From Epiperipatus broadwayi (lineage: Eukaryota > Onychophora > Udeonychophora > Euonychophora > Peripatidae), in NCBI GenBank assembly GCA_028023455.1, contig JAQFVV010000021.1, positions 2,347,351 to 2,411,350 of the forward strand: a stretch of 64,000 nucleotides of DNA, given 5' to 3'. Below, in pieces: positions 46,776 to 58,379 of this stretch; the stretch's first letter is position 1; each line of letters starts with the position of its first letter. The translations under genes and the position numbers were made by a program. A model generated the notes under the pieces. The model ran no database searches and was not told the origin of the DNA. It saw nothing but the letters and a program-made list of their open reading frames with translations.

Positions 46776-47094
46776 ATTTGAATTGAAATGCCAGTCGAAG
46801 AAGGTTAAGTGATTAACTAAAGTACTTCCATGATTTATAGTACTTTTTATAATATATTATGTGGTAGTTGATCTAAAGAATACCATGGGAACTTATTGCA
46901 TGTATATTCTATCCACCAGATGGAACGGCATATAACTCAGCATTGAGGAAAATGAAAAATAATCGATAAAATGTAAACATTTATTCTTGAATTCTCAAAT
47001 ACAGGAATGCACTAAACAAAACCAAGAGAATGATAGATTTTGGCAATAAAACTAATTTATTCAATTATTTAAAAATAAACAGTTGGTAATAAAT

Positions 47095-47610
47095 AAAATG
47101 TACACAGAAGTGCATATCTGTAAGAAATGTGCAGTTTGATACCAGATGGAGTGACTGACTTGGGATTTGTAGGGCTCAAATGGGATCTTTAGCAACAAGA
47201 GAATATACATGTAAATGGAAAAAAACTATGGGTGATTTAGTGTGAAAATTGTGTAAGGAAGGTATAGAAAATATTAGGCATCTGTTGATTGAATGTAAAT
47301 GCTTGAAAGCTGAAAGGGTACAGATAATGAAGTTATGGGAGAATAGGTATGAACAAAGTAACTATACAGAAAGTGAGTTATTAGTTTTTATGGTGGGTTT
47401 GTGAAAAGATAAGGGGGATTTAGATATAAAGGCCATAGAGTTGACAAAGATTATGTTGTAGAAATGGGATGGGGCAGAATATGTTAAGACTTAGAGTGGG
47501 GAATGGAAAATAAAGTGGTTAACAGGCTTATCTGGGCATAATTGCTGAGATATTCTTGACTTCATTTAAGGAGAAGCCAAATACATCACATACATACATA
47601 CATCACATAC
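47095..47610 (+). pseudogene. LINE 3' end with zinc-knuckle fragment
   Basis: One frame near 47230 reads KLCKEGIENIRHLLIECKCL, then KAERVQIMKLWENRYE (xxC...R.HLL.EC), the post-RT zinc-binding motif. A stop just before and further stops make it dead. It ends in a CATACATA microsatellite (47578-47610), as some LINE tails do. It may be related to the SGNH-bearing LINE at 58 kb, unproven. Confidence 0.5.
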
Positions 47611-47695
47611 AGGTTCCAGAATCAATTGTGGTGCGCACACTTCCAGTGCTCAAACTTTTTGTGAACTCCCAAGCAAGAAAGTCTTTTAAATTGAA
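47611..47695 (+). mobile_element. SINE-like family B fragment
   Basis: Ends TTGTGAACTCCCAAGCAAGA then AAGTC, matching the tail of copies at 31.4k, 52.0k and 63.35k. GTTCCAGAATCAATTGTGGT is the box B region. The box A half is missing. Confidence 0.5.
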
Positions 47696-48069
47696 TTTAC
47701 ATTATCTGGAATTTATGAGTACAAGTATATATTAAATAAAATAAAAAATATAAAAAATGTGCATAAAAAAATAAATAAAAAGATAATTCACGTAAACAAT
47801 AGCTACTGAATTAAATGATAATTCTATCCATATACAAAATGCACTAAGTAATATGACATAAGAGTAGTCAATGCATGAAATATATATTAAATAAAAACTG
47901 TAAAATGTTAAATTATTTAATAGAATTTATTGATAATGAATTCTTGAGGAGTGTTTCATTTGAGAATGTAACATGCAATAATTGCATGTCAATCTGATGT
48001 AGGGTATGAATGAAATGTTTATATATTATACTTAATGTTTTATTAAAATAGATAAAAACTGAGCAAAGA

Positions 48070-48538
48070 TTTATTTCATTTAAACATTACATTCAAATAT
48101 CAGCCTTTCAAGCTAATTCAGCACGCGCCTTTTGAGAGTGTTAAATAAATGAATACTCTCCTCTTCAATTCAAGATATAGTATTTATGTAGGAATAAAAA
48201 GGATCCTCTTATTCCTACGACTCAAATTCTTTTATATGAACAAATCTGAAGTACTGTTGAGGAGAGCGTGAGTAGAATTCTCACTTTAAATTACTATTTA
48301 CGATGTTTTTTGACTGAATGATGTCGGTGAAATTACTTACAATTTACTAAATGTCATTCTTACTGAAACTTAATTATGAGTAAATAAGCAATTATTTTAT
48401 CTAGCGCGGTGTTTACAATTATATTACATTCAAAAGGCGCGTGCTCAATTAGCTTGAAAGGCTGATATTTGAATGTAATATAATTGTAAACACGGCGCTA
48501 GATAAAATAATTGTTTATTTATTCATTTAAACATTATA
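48070..48538. mobile_element. Compound inverted-repeat element
   Basis: Arms 48383-48434 and 48468-48519 are near-perfect 52-bp complements (AATTATTTTATCTAGCGC, GTGTTTACAATTATATTACA) around a 33-bp spacer. That spacer plus inner arm recur inverted at 48086-48135 (CAGCCTTTCAAGCTAATTCA, GCACGCGCCTTTTGA). Near-identical flanks TTTATTTCATTTAAACATTA and TTTATTCATTTAAACATTA (ending about 48089 and 48535) may be a long TSD. Confidence 0.6.
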
Positions 48539-49426
48539 AATAGTGTGTTGGTTTATGAAACATTTTCAAAATGTAATTATAATTATTTAGAAACTAGTTG
48601 ATTTAAATAGAATGCCATTAAATATTAAGGTGAATTTGTATTATTATAAATAATATTAGATTAGTAAAGTACATTGGAATTTAGTTATTTATTGATTCGA
48701 ATTTAGTTTTATTCAATTATCAATCAAATAGATGTCTTAATCATACATCATTGTTTAGGGTGATGATGTCTAGTTTTGCTGCTTATTGCAGTTTACTTTG
48801 GAATAGTGAATAGATTTGTTGATGTCTAAGACGATCTCATTTGCTTTATTTAGTTTTAAATTCAATCTGAATACATTAGATTTTAATAGAGATTGTTAGT
48901 ATTTTATGATAGTGCAGTGGACAATCTAAATAAATATGAATGTGAAATATTGTTATTGCCTAGTGTGATCAATAACTGAGCTAGATAATTTTATGTAGGT
49001 TTCAACAATTACTATTTGTTAATGCATGTTTTGTGTCATGATAAATAATATAAATCTTAAGAGCATTTCTTTATGACAAATGTTAACTGAACAAATGTAG
49101 AGATGTAGTGAGATAGAAAATATATTAATACTATGACAAAGTAGCTACCCAGTGCTATCTGATGATCATATACAAGTGGTAATTATTACAAAATGCCAAA
49201 TCAACTTTAGGGCTTTTATAAAATGACATTCCACTTTTAGGCAACATCTATATTATTATAAATGATCTCTCAATTCTGAGAAATAGTAATGTTTTTTTAT
49301 ATTATCATCACATATTATAATCAATAGTCCATTACAAAATGGCGACCAATAATTGGACTAGGTTTTATTAAAATTAGATTGATCATTTCCCCAGCATCAT
49401 CATTTTTTATCACGTTACAATATATA

Positions 49427-49480
49427 TATATAGGTAGGTAGGTAGGTAGATCGATAGGTAGGTGTGTGGGTGGGTGCATA
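49427..49480. repeat. Degenerate TAGG/TGGG microsatellite
   Basis: TAGGTAGGTAGGTAGGTAGA, then GTGGGTGGGTGCATAGGT. A short imperfect tetranucleotide array. Confidence 0.85.
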
Positions 49481-49504
49481 GGTAATATCAAATGAAATAA
49501 ATAA

Positions 49505-49695
49505 CATATTCTGGAATAAATAATAAAAAATTACACATGCCTATATAAAATGGAAATAAAATCTTTGCTATAGCCAGCTTACATCATTTTCTGCCATCTT
49601 GATTATGGTGGAAACTGCCATAAGCTGATTAGAGTAAAGATTTTATTTGTCTTTTATATAGACATATGGATTTTTTTAGTATTTATTCTACAATA
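49505..49695. mobile_element. MITE-like inverted repeat
   Basis: ATTCTGGAATAAATAATAAA, CCTATATAAAATGG and AAATAAAATCTTTGC (49508-49575) pair with AGTAAAGATTTTATTTGTCT, TTTTATATAGACATA and TAGTATTTATTCTACAAT (49633-49692). The arms are about 65-70 bp and the loop about 55 bp. No clear TSD and no ORF. Confidence 0.6.
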
Positions 49696-50589
49696 TTTTG
49701 ATATATATATACGCATTTGATAATAATAAAAATATATAAACTAACTACAGAAAATATATAAATAAATGCAAAATAAAAGACAGTTACTGGCTTACACAGC
49801 TATTTCTATTAATGTTTCAGCCAGTGGACTGGTTTCATCAGGAATTACTGCCAATGTTGCTTGTTTTGTCACAAATCAATCTTCTAGTTGAAATATTAAA
49901 AAAAAACTATAAATAAGTAACTGTGTGGGTGTAATGTAAAATTCATATACAAGTGTGTGTGTGTCTCGATGAAGTAAAAATTACGCATTAATAATAGGAA
50001 TTATTGCACCCCAATGTATTGCAAAGCTTTAGTGCACAGTAAACATCTTTTAGTTGTTCTCATTCAATTAGACAATTTTACTTATGTAGCTGATTGCATT
50101 TGTTATCCATCAAATCTTATAGGTTTTTCTTACACACTCTCTGTCTTCTTGTGAAATAAATCCTCGACCAGTCTCTCTCATTATATCTATTCCACATAAC
50201 AAACTTATGCTCATTAAGCTAGAGACTTTAGAACATTGAACATCTCCACAGCAAAACAATCAGATTTTTCTGTTTGAACAGCTTAATCTTGATCACTTTG
50301 ATTTTGAAGCTTGAATGATTTTTATTTAGTTCTGAAATAAATGAAGGTTTGTGGTGTCTTTTTAATATCCATTATAGAGGTGTAAGCATTGTTTATTTCT
50401 TATGACTATATTGGCTCAACATATGCATAGTAAATTGCATTGCAAAAGAAAATACTCACTCATTATATGCATCAATAGCTAGCTGGTGAGAGCTTTTACA
50501 CATATTGCATTACAAGAGAATTTTTTAAAAACACTTTTATTTAACTTAGAAATTCTCTTTTTTAGTTGCTTTTGAAGTACCGTATTTGA

Positions 50590-50790
50590 ACATATATATA
50601 TATTATAATAAGCAGGAATAGCTTTAAACAAGCTTTTCTGAATATCCCTATCCCCAGACCTGTTTCTGGCTGTTGGTTTTCATCAGTGAGTTTAAACATC
50701 TTTATTAAATTATTAGCACCAAGTATACTTTCAATGCTTTTGCATCATATTCATGGTTAATTCTGCTGAAAAAAAATCTATTTTCTGTTG
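50590..50790 (+). mobile_element. F2-related fragment
   Basis: AACAAGCTTTTCTGAATATC, CCCAGACCTGTTTCTGGCTG and TTTTCATCAGTGAG match the F2 core. CACCAAGTATACTTTCAATG and CATCATATTCATGGTTA match the 60.2k element. It is one-armed. Confidence 0.55.
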
Positions 50791-51594
50791 ACTTGAATAG
50801 TATTTCTTCTCTGGTTCATGACCTGATGAAAATTAATGTTTTTTTCTTTGCTGTTTTACACAGCAATATATTGTATTATAATAGTTGTTTGTATTTGCTA
50901 TAAAACTTAGAAATTCTTTATTTGTTTATTTGGGGGCTAAAATCTTGTGACCTATTTTTAATGTACTTTTCATGGAATGGAATTTCTTCAAATTTTGGGC
51001 TCATGTGAGGAATCAATGACAATGCAACATTTTAGGGCTGCCCAGCCTAAAACTGTAAATAGGTCATGTTTTGGACTGCACTGAAATCAGTTCAGTAGGT
51101 TTTTAGCAATATGTGATAAATGGGAGTATAATTTTTAAAAACATGCTTTCATTAAAATTTCCCCACTAATTCACTAACAAGGGTTTACAGGGGAGTAAAA
51201 TAGAAACTAAAAAAAAATAAAGAATAAAATATTAATTTATCTCGATTGTTGAATTAACACAGACTTTTAAAGTAAAAATGACATCTTCATAAGCATGAAA
51301 GTTTCGTAAATGATTATTAACATGCACAAAAATCCCATTTTAAATACTGAAAATACAATGATGTTGATTATCCCTTTTTAAATCTGAATACAAAAATGTA
51401 TATTGGATAATATTCTAATACCAAAAAATAATACATTTTGTAAAAATATTTTTTAAAAAAAAAAAATCTTTTATTTAATTTGGACAACAATGCATTAAAT
51501 TCCCCCCCCCCCAAAAAAAAAAAATTTTTTTTTGTTTCTTGAATCACAATTTCGGTAGCTATAATGTGACTTTAAGTAAAACTATTGATCATCT

Positions 51595-51702
51595 GTCAAG
51601 TGTTGTTAGTTGAGAGGTCAGCTCAGTCACCTTGCAAGCAAGTAGTTGGTTGCAGACGGTTTGAGATTCGCCTCCCAGTCGATGCTATGACATATGAAAA
51701 AA
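51595..51702 (+). mobile_element. tRNA-like SINE (family A), about 15-bp TSD
   Basis: AAACTATTGATCATC (51578-51592) and AAACTATTAATCATC (51703-51717) are TSDs with one mismatch. TTAGTTGAGAGGTCAGCTCA (box A), CCTTGCAAGC and GAGATTCGCCTCCCAGTC (box B) precede GATGCTATGACATATG and an A run. It is the same subtype as 30646-30750. Confidence 0.8.
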
Positions 51703-51908
51703 AAACTATTAATCATCCAGAAATTAATTAATTCAATCACTATTTTAGTGAATTAATTAATCTCTGAATGTCCCACACTTATTTCACATTACACACAGCA
51801 AAGAAACTTGCGGCTGAAGAAAAAAAAATTGTAGTTTTTTTTTTTAGTACATTATTGTAAAATTAAAGCATTGTTTTTTTTTTTATGAAATATTGTTTAT
51901 ATCAGTAG

Positions 51909-52030
51909 TTTTCTACACTGTTTGGTGCAGTTGGTGTAGGTCTGGCTTGGGATTTGGGAATTACTAGGATCAATTCTGCCACTCGCAGCTCTAGTGCCTG
52001 AATTTCTTATAAACTCCCGAGCAATAAATC
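51909..52030 (+). mobile_element. tRNA-derived SINE (family B)
   Basis: GGTGCAGTTGGTGTAGGTCT (box A type), an anticodon-arm region and GGATCAATTCTGCCACT (box B type) are followed by ATAAACTCCCGAGCAATAAA, the family B end. Not a functional tRNA. Confidence 0.65.
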
Positions 52031-52324
52031 CATTAGCATTTTTTAAAAAATATCATAATCATCTGAATAATTAATAGTATTTAAATAATTATTTTCCTAA
52101 AAAAATACTGGATGGTGAGCTTTGTTGGATATGGATTATTTCCTACTTGAAAGGAAAAAATATATTAAAAGTTGCATGCATACACATGTACATAAGCACT
52201 AAAACATCATTTATTAAACCACTAAAATGATGATGAACTCTCCATTTTCTTATAGAGAGAAGTAAAAAAACATACTAATTCATTAGGCTTTTCTTTATCC
52301 TATTAGAAATTGAATGGCTTACTG

Positions 52325-53115
52325 CTCAGAAGTTCAGAAGTTAGAGCACTGAAAATAACAGAACTGGCTGTCATCTGTGGATCACGAACTCCATCTCCAC
52401 AGTCAGCTACTGTCCCAAAGCATGCTGGGAACTCAGGAAGACTATAGTACTTGAATACTTTGTTATTCAAGGGTTCATAAGAAAATTGAGCATCTGAATG
52501 GATAGAGTTGGGCTGTGATTCATGACCTTGAATTCCAGGACCTTCAACTCCACCACTGTCCCAATGTATGCTGGAAACTTGGGAAGAATATAGTAATTCA
52601 ATAGTTTACCATTCAGCAGTTCATAAGAAAATCAACCATCAGGAGTGACAGATCTGGACTGCAATCTATGGCCCTTGCCCTTCAGAGTCTGCCACTCCAT
52701 CTCTGCCTCAAAGAATGCTGGTAACTCTAAAGGAATATAGTAATTGAATGAAATATGATTCAAGAGTTCTTAAAAAAATCAAGCATCGGGAGTGACAGAG
52801 CTAACTTGCAAGCCAGAAACCTTGTGCTTCATAATTTGCCATACTGCACTACATTAAGCTATACAAGGGTAAATAAATTATCAAATGATTGATTTGTGTA
52901 GAGTTCATAAGAAGTTAAAGTACCAAAAATAATTTTGGCTGCCATCCATGATTATTGAAATCTATAGTCTGCTACTCTGCCATTGTCCCAATGTATGGTG
53001 GAAATTCAGGGAGACTAGTAATAGTCTATTACTCCGGGGTTTATAAGAAGATTGAGCATCACAAGTGATGGAGCTGGGCTGCAATGTATAGACCATGAAC
53101 CAGAGTCTGATACTC
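52325..53115. repeat. Minisatellite, about 5.5 units of 136-148 bp
   Basis: Unit anchors GGTTCATAAGAAAATTGAGC occur at about 52471, 52615, 52764, 52901 and 53037, each followed by GTGACAGAGCTGGGCTGCAA, then CACTGTCCCAATGTATGCTG, then GGAAGAATATAGTAATTGAA. The copies are well diverged. Its GC is higher than the surroundings. No continuous ORF crosses the units. Confidence 0.8.
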
Positions 53116-53170
53116 AACAGACAACAAACCATCCAGGGCTTTAATAATATCTAGATACCAGTTTACTAAA

Positions 53171-53880
53171 TAACAAGGGATTGTAGGAGGTTATGAACCC
53201 ATATTTTTAAGCTCCATCAGCAATCTACTCTATCTCATACAGCCAACACACATAACCATAGAGATGTGAAAAAAATAAATGATCTCCTTAATATATACTT
53301 CTTGCTGAACCAGAACTCATTAGTTAATCCAGGTCATCTCTTGGCCATATATATAATCAGTACTTGGTTGATATTAAGATAGCAATTCTTCAAACTTTAA
53401 TGGGGAGGCTTCAATCTACTCCATCCTCTAACTCTTCAGCCATCCTTACAACTAAAAATCTGATTGGTGGAATGTTCATGTTGACTTTACGTCAACATGG
53501 GCATGACAATAATATTGGCATCAACAAGGGATTTGGGTGTTCCATCAAAGATTTCAATGGCATTGGATGGCAAAAGAGTTGGAAGGTGATATTGATTAAA
53601 ACCTGTCGATTAAAGTTTGAAGATTAGCTATCTTAATATAAACCAAGTACTTTATACATATATATGAGCGATGGTGACCTGGATCAAGTAACGAATACTG
53701 GTTCACCATGAATACTTGTGTTAGAGGTCATTTATCTGTTTCACATGTGTGTGGTCATGCATATTCATTGTATGAAATAGAATGATAGCTGAAGGGAGTT
53801 TGAAAAGTCTGTGTCCAAATTCCCTATAATTACATCTAAACTCCAAGTATATAAATTATATATAAAATTCTAAAATATAA
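53171..53880 (+). mobile_element. Longest F1 foldback copy (both arms, about 325 bp each)
   Basis: The centre is CATGTTGAC-tttac-GTCAACATG at 53478-53499. Outward from it, paired landmarks are the inverted TTCAATCTACTCCATCC side, TTAATATAAACCAAG against its complement at 53350-53375, ATAAATGATCTCC against GGTCATTTAT, and box-B-like ends at about 53188 and 53810. The tail CATCTAAACTCCAAGTATAT follows. The short ORF at 53364-53627 is an accident of the arms. Confidence 0.75.
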
Positions 53881-54191
53881 GTATATAAATTATACTTATG
53901 TTCAAATATTAAATAATAAGTGAATAAATTAGTTACATTGGATAATACCAATTAAAACAAATTGTAAAAACTTCTTCGAAATCAATTCATAATATGAAAT
54001 TCTATCTGGATTTACATTCAACTTGTATGAAAGACAGACAAATACGTTTAGTAATGTGCACGATTCTTTGGTATATTCACATATATTTATAGATCAGAGT
54101 ATATGTATTTATTGATTTGTTATCAGAGAAATGTCTATTTTTTCAATGGATGTGACTCCTTTTAGTTTTGTCTAACACAATGCTTGTGGCA

Positions 54192-54740
54192 CTTTTAAAT
54201 GCGTCTTATTTTCATCTTAAGTGACATTATAAAATTTAAAGACTCTATGTTTAGGGGATATTATATTACAATTTGTCTTTGAAGATGTCGTAGTAATAGT
54301 AAAAGTACTGTTGTAGCAATAATATTAATAGTAACAATCATTCTGTCTCTTTGTTGCTTGAACGTCACTTGACCTTTTGAATGCATCTTATTTTCATCTT
54401 AAGTGACATTATAAAATTTAAAGACTCTATGTTTAGGGGATATTATATTACAATTTGTCTTTGAAGATGTCGTAGTAATAGTAAAAGTACTGTTGTAGCA
54501 ATAATATTAATAGTAACAATCATTCTGTCTCTTTGTTGCTTGAACGTCACTTGACCTTTTGAATGCGTCTTATTTTCATCTTAAGTGACATTATAAAATT
54601 TAAAGACTCTATGTTTAGGGGATATTATATTACAATTTGTCTTTGAAGATGTCGTAGTAATAGTAAAAGTACTGTTGTAGCAATAATATTAATAGTAACA
54701 ATCATTCTGTCTCTTTGTTGCTTGAACGTCGCTTGACCTT
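54192..54740. repeat. Three tandem copies of a 182-bp unit, nearly identical
   Basis: GC(G/A)TCTTATTTTCATCTTA starts at 54201, 54383 and 54565, exactly 182 bp apart. Each unit runs through GACTCTATGTTTAGGGGATA, GATGTCGTAGTAATAGTAAA and TGCTTGAACGTC(A/G)CTTGACC. Copies differ by only a handful of bases, so expansion is recent or homogenised. Confidence 0.93.
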
Positions 54741-56375
54741 CCAAACAACCGACTACATAATTATTATTTAACAACAGTAATTTTTATTAAATTATATTAA
54801 AGATTTATATTTTATTTATACAAAACATACCTTGCTGCACTAATTAAAAAGCACTTTTATCAATTTTATTCATTCAATTCGAAATTTTTTCGCTTTAATA
54901 TTTTTTTTAGCTCATTTATTAATTTTATAGAATTATAATTGAAAATCAGATAACAAAATGAAGTCAAGCGTTATTTGAATATTAGTTTAAAAATATGTAA
55001 TTTTAAAAAAAAATATGTAGAAACGCTTTATAATCGTTTTTAAAAGAGTATTTGCACACATACGTTGTGCTTTCGCGCATACACGATCGCCGCCTTTTTA
55101 CATAACTCACATATAATTACAACTGCAATTGCTCAACATACAGGAAAAAGTAAACTAGCAACGACATAGTGAACCAATAAGATTTGATAAATATAAAAGG
55201 TATTTAAACCAAAAGACTTATTTGCATTTTATTTATTTGTTTTTGTATGGATTTATACAGCTCAATTATTAACGAAACATCATAAAGATAGCTGTGGAGA
55301 TTCCAGCCAGGAGATAGATATTTTACTGATTTCATTAATTCCTACAACTTTGCCCTATGTAGCCATAAATATAAAAGTCATTAATGATGTGGTTTATAGT
55401 TTATATTTGACCACTTTTACAAAGATCCATGGTTGAACATACTATTCATGCGCATGTGAATGAAATGACCATATGAATCTATTGATGAGAATCCAATGTT
55501 TCCAGGAAGATCAAATTCAACTGGTTTTACAGTTGGGTTTGGAGAAAGGAATTTATTTGGAATTTCATCAAAATTACATTTATTACACCATAATCTTTTG
55601 ATTGTAGATTCTTGGTTGAAAATCCAAAGTAGAGATCTTCATTTAAGTCAATTCTTAATTAAGTTATTTATTAAATTTAAAAAGTAATGCATTAATTTAT
55701 TCATTAATTTTTTGATTTATTAATGAATTAATAAATTCACTAATGATAAAAATTTGCCAGCTCTTTTACCAATTAATATCTATAAAAGTATGTGGAGACT
55801 TTTTAAGTAAAAATATCAAGGATTGAATAAATTTGCAGTGCAGGATCATGTGACCTTTGAGTATCAAAATCGATTGAGTTTGCATAAGAAACAAATAGTT
55901 CTCATGATATCCATTACTCTGACAATGTTCAAACCAAATTACATTTTTATTATAGCCAATTAAAAGTTTTAATAGATTGGTTATAAGTGGTACTGCATGT
56001 AAAGGCAAGAGATTAAACTGTATTTAATTAATCAATGCATGATACAAATTAGTCTAGATTGAGCTATGAAGACTTCCCCCCTTATTTGACTCTTTAATCA
56101 AGAAAATCTACATGACCATTTGTTATCCAATAAATGGAAAAAAAGGCCATTAATTAATATAACATTTTAAACTATAAAATGTAAAGATATATTAATTAAT
56201 GGCAATTTAATATGGCTAGTGAAAAGAAAATATTAGTATATGAGTATTTAAAATCTCAGGGTAAATATGAAATTTCCATAGAGAATCTTATATGTGCAAC
56301 CACAAATCAGTGATAAGTGTTGATCTTATAAAGAAAATACATGAAAACCAAATTTTATATATATATACATTTTAT
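54741..56375. other. AT-rich interval, nothing recognised
   Basis: No supported gene. ORFs at 55496-55687 (+) and 55766-56008 (-) have no motif. The 55050-55100 piece (TTCGCGCATACACGATCGCC) has a few CpG but no promoter structure I can defend. Confidence 0.4.
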
Positions 56376-56379
56376 TGAC

Positions 56380-56706
56380 ATTCAAGTGATTTCATAACGT
56401 GGGCTTTGAATATTCCATCATCAGATTTTCAATAAAATGGATGGCTGAAGAGTTGTGGGTTGGAGTAGTTTGAAGTCTGTCCACTAAAGTATAAAGATTG
56501 GCTATGTTAATATAAAGCTGAGCACTGATTGTATATATGTGTGAGGATAGTAATCTAGACCAACTGATGATTGTTGATTTAGCATGAAATACGTATATTG
56601 GTGATTATTTATCTTTTCAACGTGTGTATGATCAGGTGGGTCAGCAATATGAGATGGCATGGAGAGTTGAGGGTTGTGTGAAAGTCTGAGTTCGAATCCC
56701 TTATAT
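56380..56706 (+). mobile_element. F1 right-half copy
   Basis: TTTGAATATTCCATCATCAG, GGATGGCTGAAGAGTTG, TTAATATAAAGCTGAGCACT, GACCAACTGATGATTG and a well preserved box-B end GAGTTCGAATCCCTTATA at 56689-56706. The left inverted arm is absent. TCAGCAATATGAGATGG precedes the box B and may be the box A side. Confidence 0.7.
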
Positions 56707-56709
56707 TAT

Positions 56710-57670
56710 ATTATTAATAATAATGAACATATTTCTGAAGTTACAACAGCCTTTCTTTTAAACTATTAAAAAATAAATAATCCAAAGGGGAATGATTCAT
56801 ATTAAACCAGGGTTATATAAAAAAATATAATTATTTATCGATAAAATAAAAAAACTAATTTAGAATATGGTGTTTATACATATTTCACAGATAAAAGTTC
56901 TTTTTAATAACACATTGCACTTATCTACTTATACAAAACATAATATAGGAAGCTTCTGAACAAACTAACTTAGGATCACAAGTCATGGCTTATTTAATAA
57001 AAAGCAAAAGTAAAATAAACATATTGTTACATATATTTGTGTACATATTCATTTAACATATAATAAAAGGGATTTATCATCTTTTACATAAAAAAACACA
57101 AACTCTAAGCAATGAGAGGAATTCATCAATTTCTCAGATAAAATTAATTTGTCATAAGAGGAATTCACCATCTCTTACACAAATTAAAAAATATATTACA
57201 AAATTATTCGCAGAACCAATTAAATTTACTAACACCTTACTTCTAGTACTTGTATCCCTAATGACTCATTAAATATCAGCGTTTACCGTGGAACGATAAA
57301 GATGTAAAGTTTATAACGATAATAAATTTTAATAATCAATATTAATAAATATAACCATGCACACCACAAATAATATATGGTATGTTTGCAAACATGTTTT
57401 ACATATAAAGCAAAAACAATATTTTAAATTTTACCTTAGTTGTTTTAAAAGAATGTTTTCGAAGAACTAAGAGTAAAAAAATGCTTCGCAACAATTCATA
57501 ATAAAATTATTAATAAAAATGTTTCTATTTCTTCCCCCTTTTTTAATCTAGCATCTTAAATTCAAAGTTCATTTTAAATTTGATTTCCAGCAGGTTTTCT
57601 GGGTAATATTGTTGATGGACAATAAGTGCTGCAGATTACAAAAGAAAGATCATTCTGGTTAAATTGTAAA
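56710..57670. other. AT-rich interval, nothing recognised
   Basis: AGAGGAATTCA(T/C)CA occurs twice at 57116 and 57167. Otherwise no feature. Confidence 0.4.
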
Positions 57671-57674
57671 AGTT

Positions 57675-58365
57675 CTAGATAAAAAATCTATTATTGATGA
57701 AACTTGTTTTGGTATTTTTAACTACTTTGCTTAATTCCAGCCACTTTTCTGACCTCCTACCACCTTGCTTATTCAAATATCCAATTTTAACAATTTCTTT
57801 TCTAACTACTCTTTTATAAATTCTTTTGATTTTTTTCTTCTCCATTACATTTATAAATAACTTGCTTATCATTATTTGAACAGACCCATTCTTTCCACAT
57901 CTACATTTATATCTAAACCAACTACCCTTTGTTTATTTCTTACATTTCCTCCATTTTTCTTTTTTCTGATAACACCGTCACTTAAATCTCTACCCCTCCC
58001 CTTTATAAGTTTCTTGAACTATATTCTTTATAAATCAAACTCCCTAAAACTTCACTTCCATCTCTACTATGTAACTTGCTCTTACTAATAAAAAATCCCC
58101 ACACATCCACAAACATAAAATCATTTCTCTCACACTATTTTTTCAATCTCTCATTTATAGAATATGTCCTATCTAACATGTACCTATTATCAAATCTTGG
58201 TAATAATCCAATTATTCCTACTCTCCCTTTAATCTTACTCAAATTACTAATCAATTCTATGTACTCATCCATTACTCTCTCTGATGTCTCTGGCAAATTA
58301 TTTGTCCCTACCATAACATACACATCTCTACTCTCTTGTTTCTTTACCTTAACTGTAAACATCTA
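57675..58365 (-). pseudogene. LINE fragment: SGNH-esterase ORF and start of endonuclease
   Basis: Minus-strand frame 58362-58135 reads RDVYVMVGTNNLPETSE, then MDEYIELISNLSK, then GIIGLLPRFDNRY. The GTNN is the SGNH block III with its Asn. After a stop and frameshift (about 58134-58010) FMFVDVWGFF and LHSRDGSEVLG occupy the place of the usual DG.HL block, with the catalytic His lost. Frame 57872-57675 then gives VKIGYLNKQGGRRSEKWLEL, which looks like the first strand of an AP-endonuclease. The order esterase then endonuclease fits CR1/L2-type LINEs whose ORF1 carries an esterase. The copy is truncated and dead. Confidence 0.6.
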
Positions 58366-58379
58366 TAATGTGATGTGAC

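Noticed and set aside
53364-53627. 87-codon ORF
   Set aside because: It lies across the arms of the F1 palindrome and is explained by that repeat.
54192-54740. CRISPR-like array
   Set aside because: Units are contiguous 182-bp tandem copies with no repeat-spacer alternation, and the DNA is eukaryotic.
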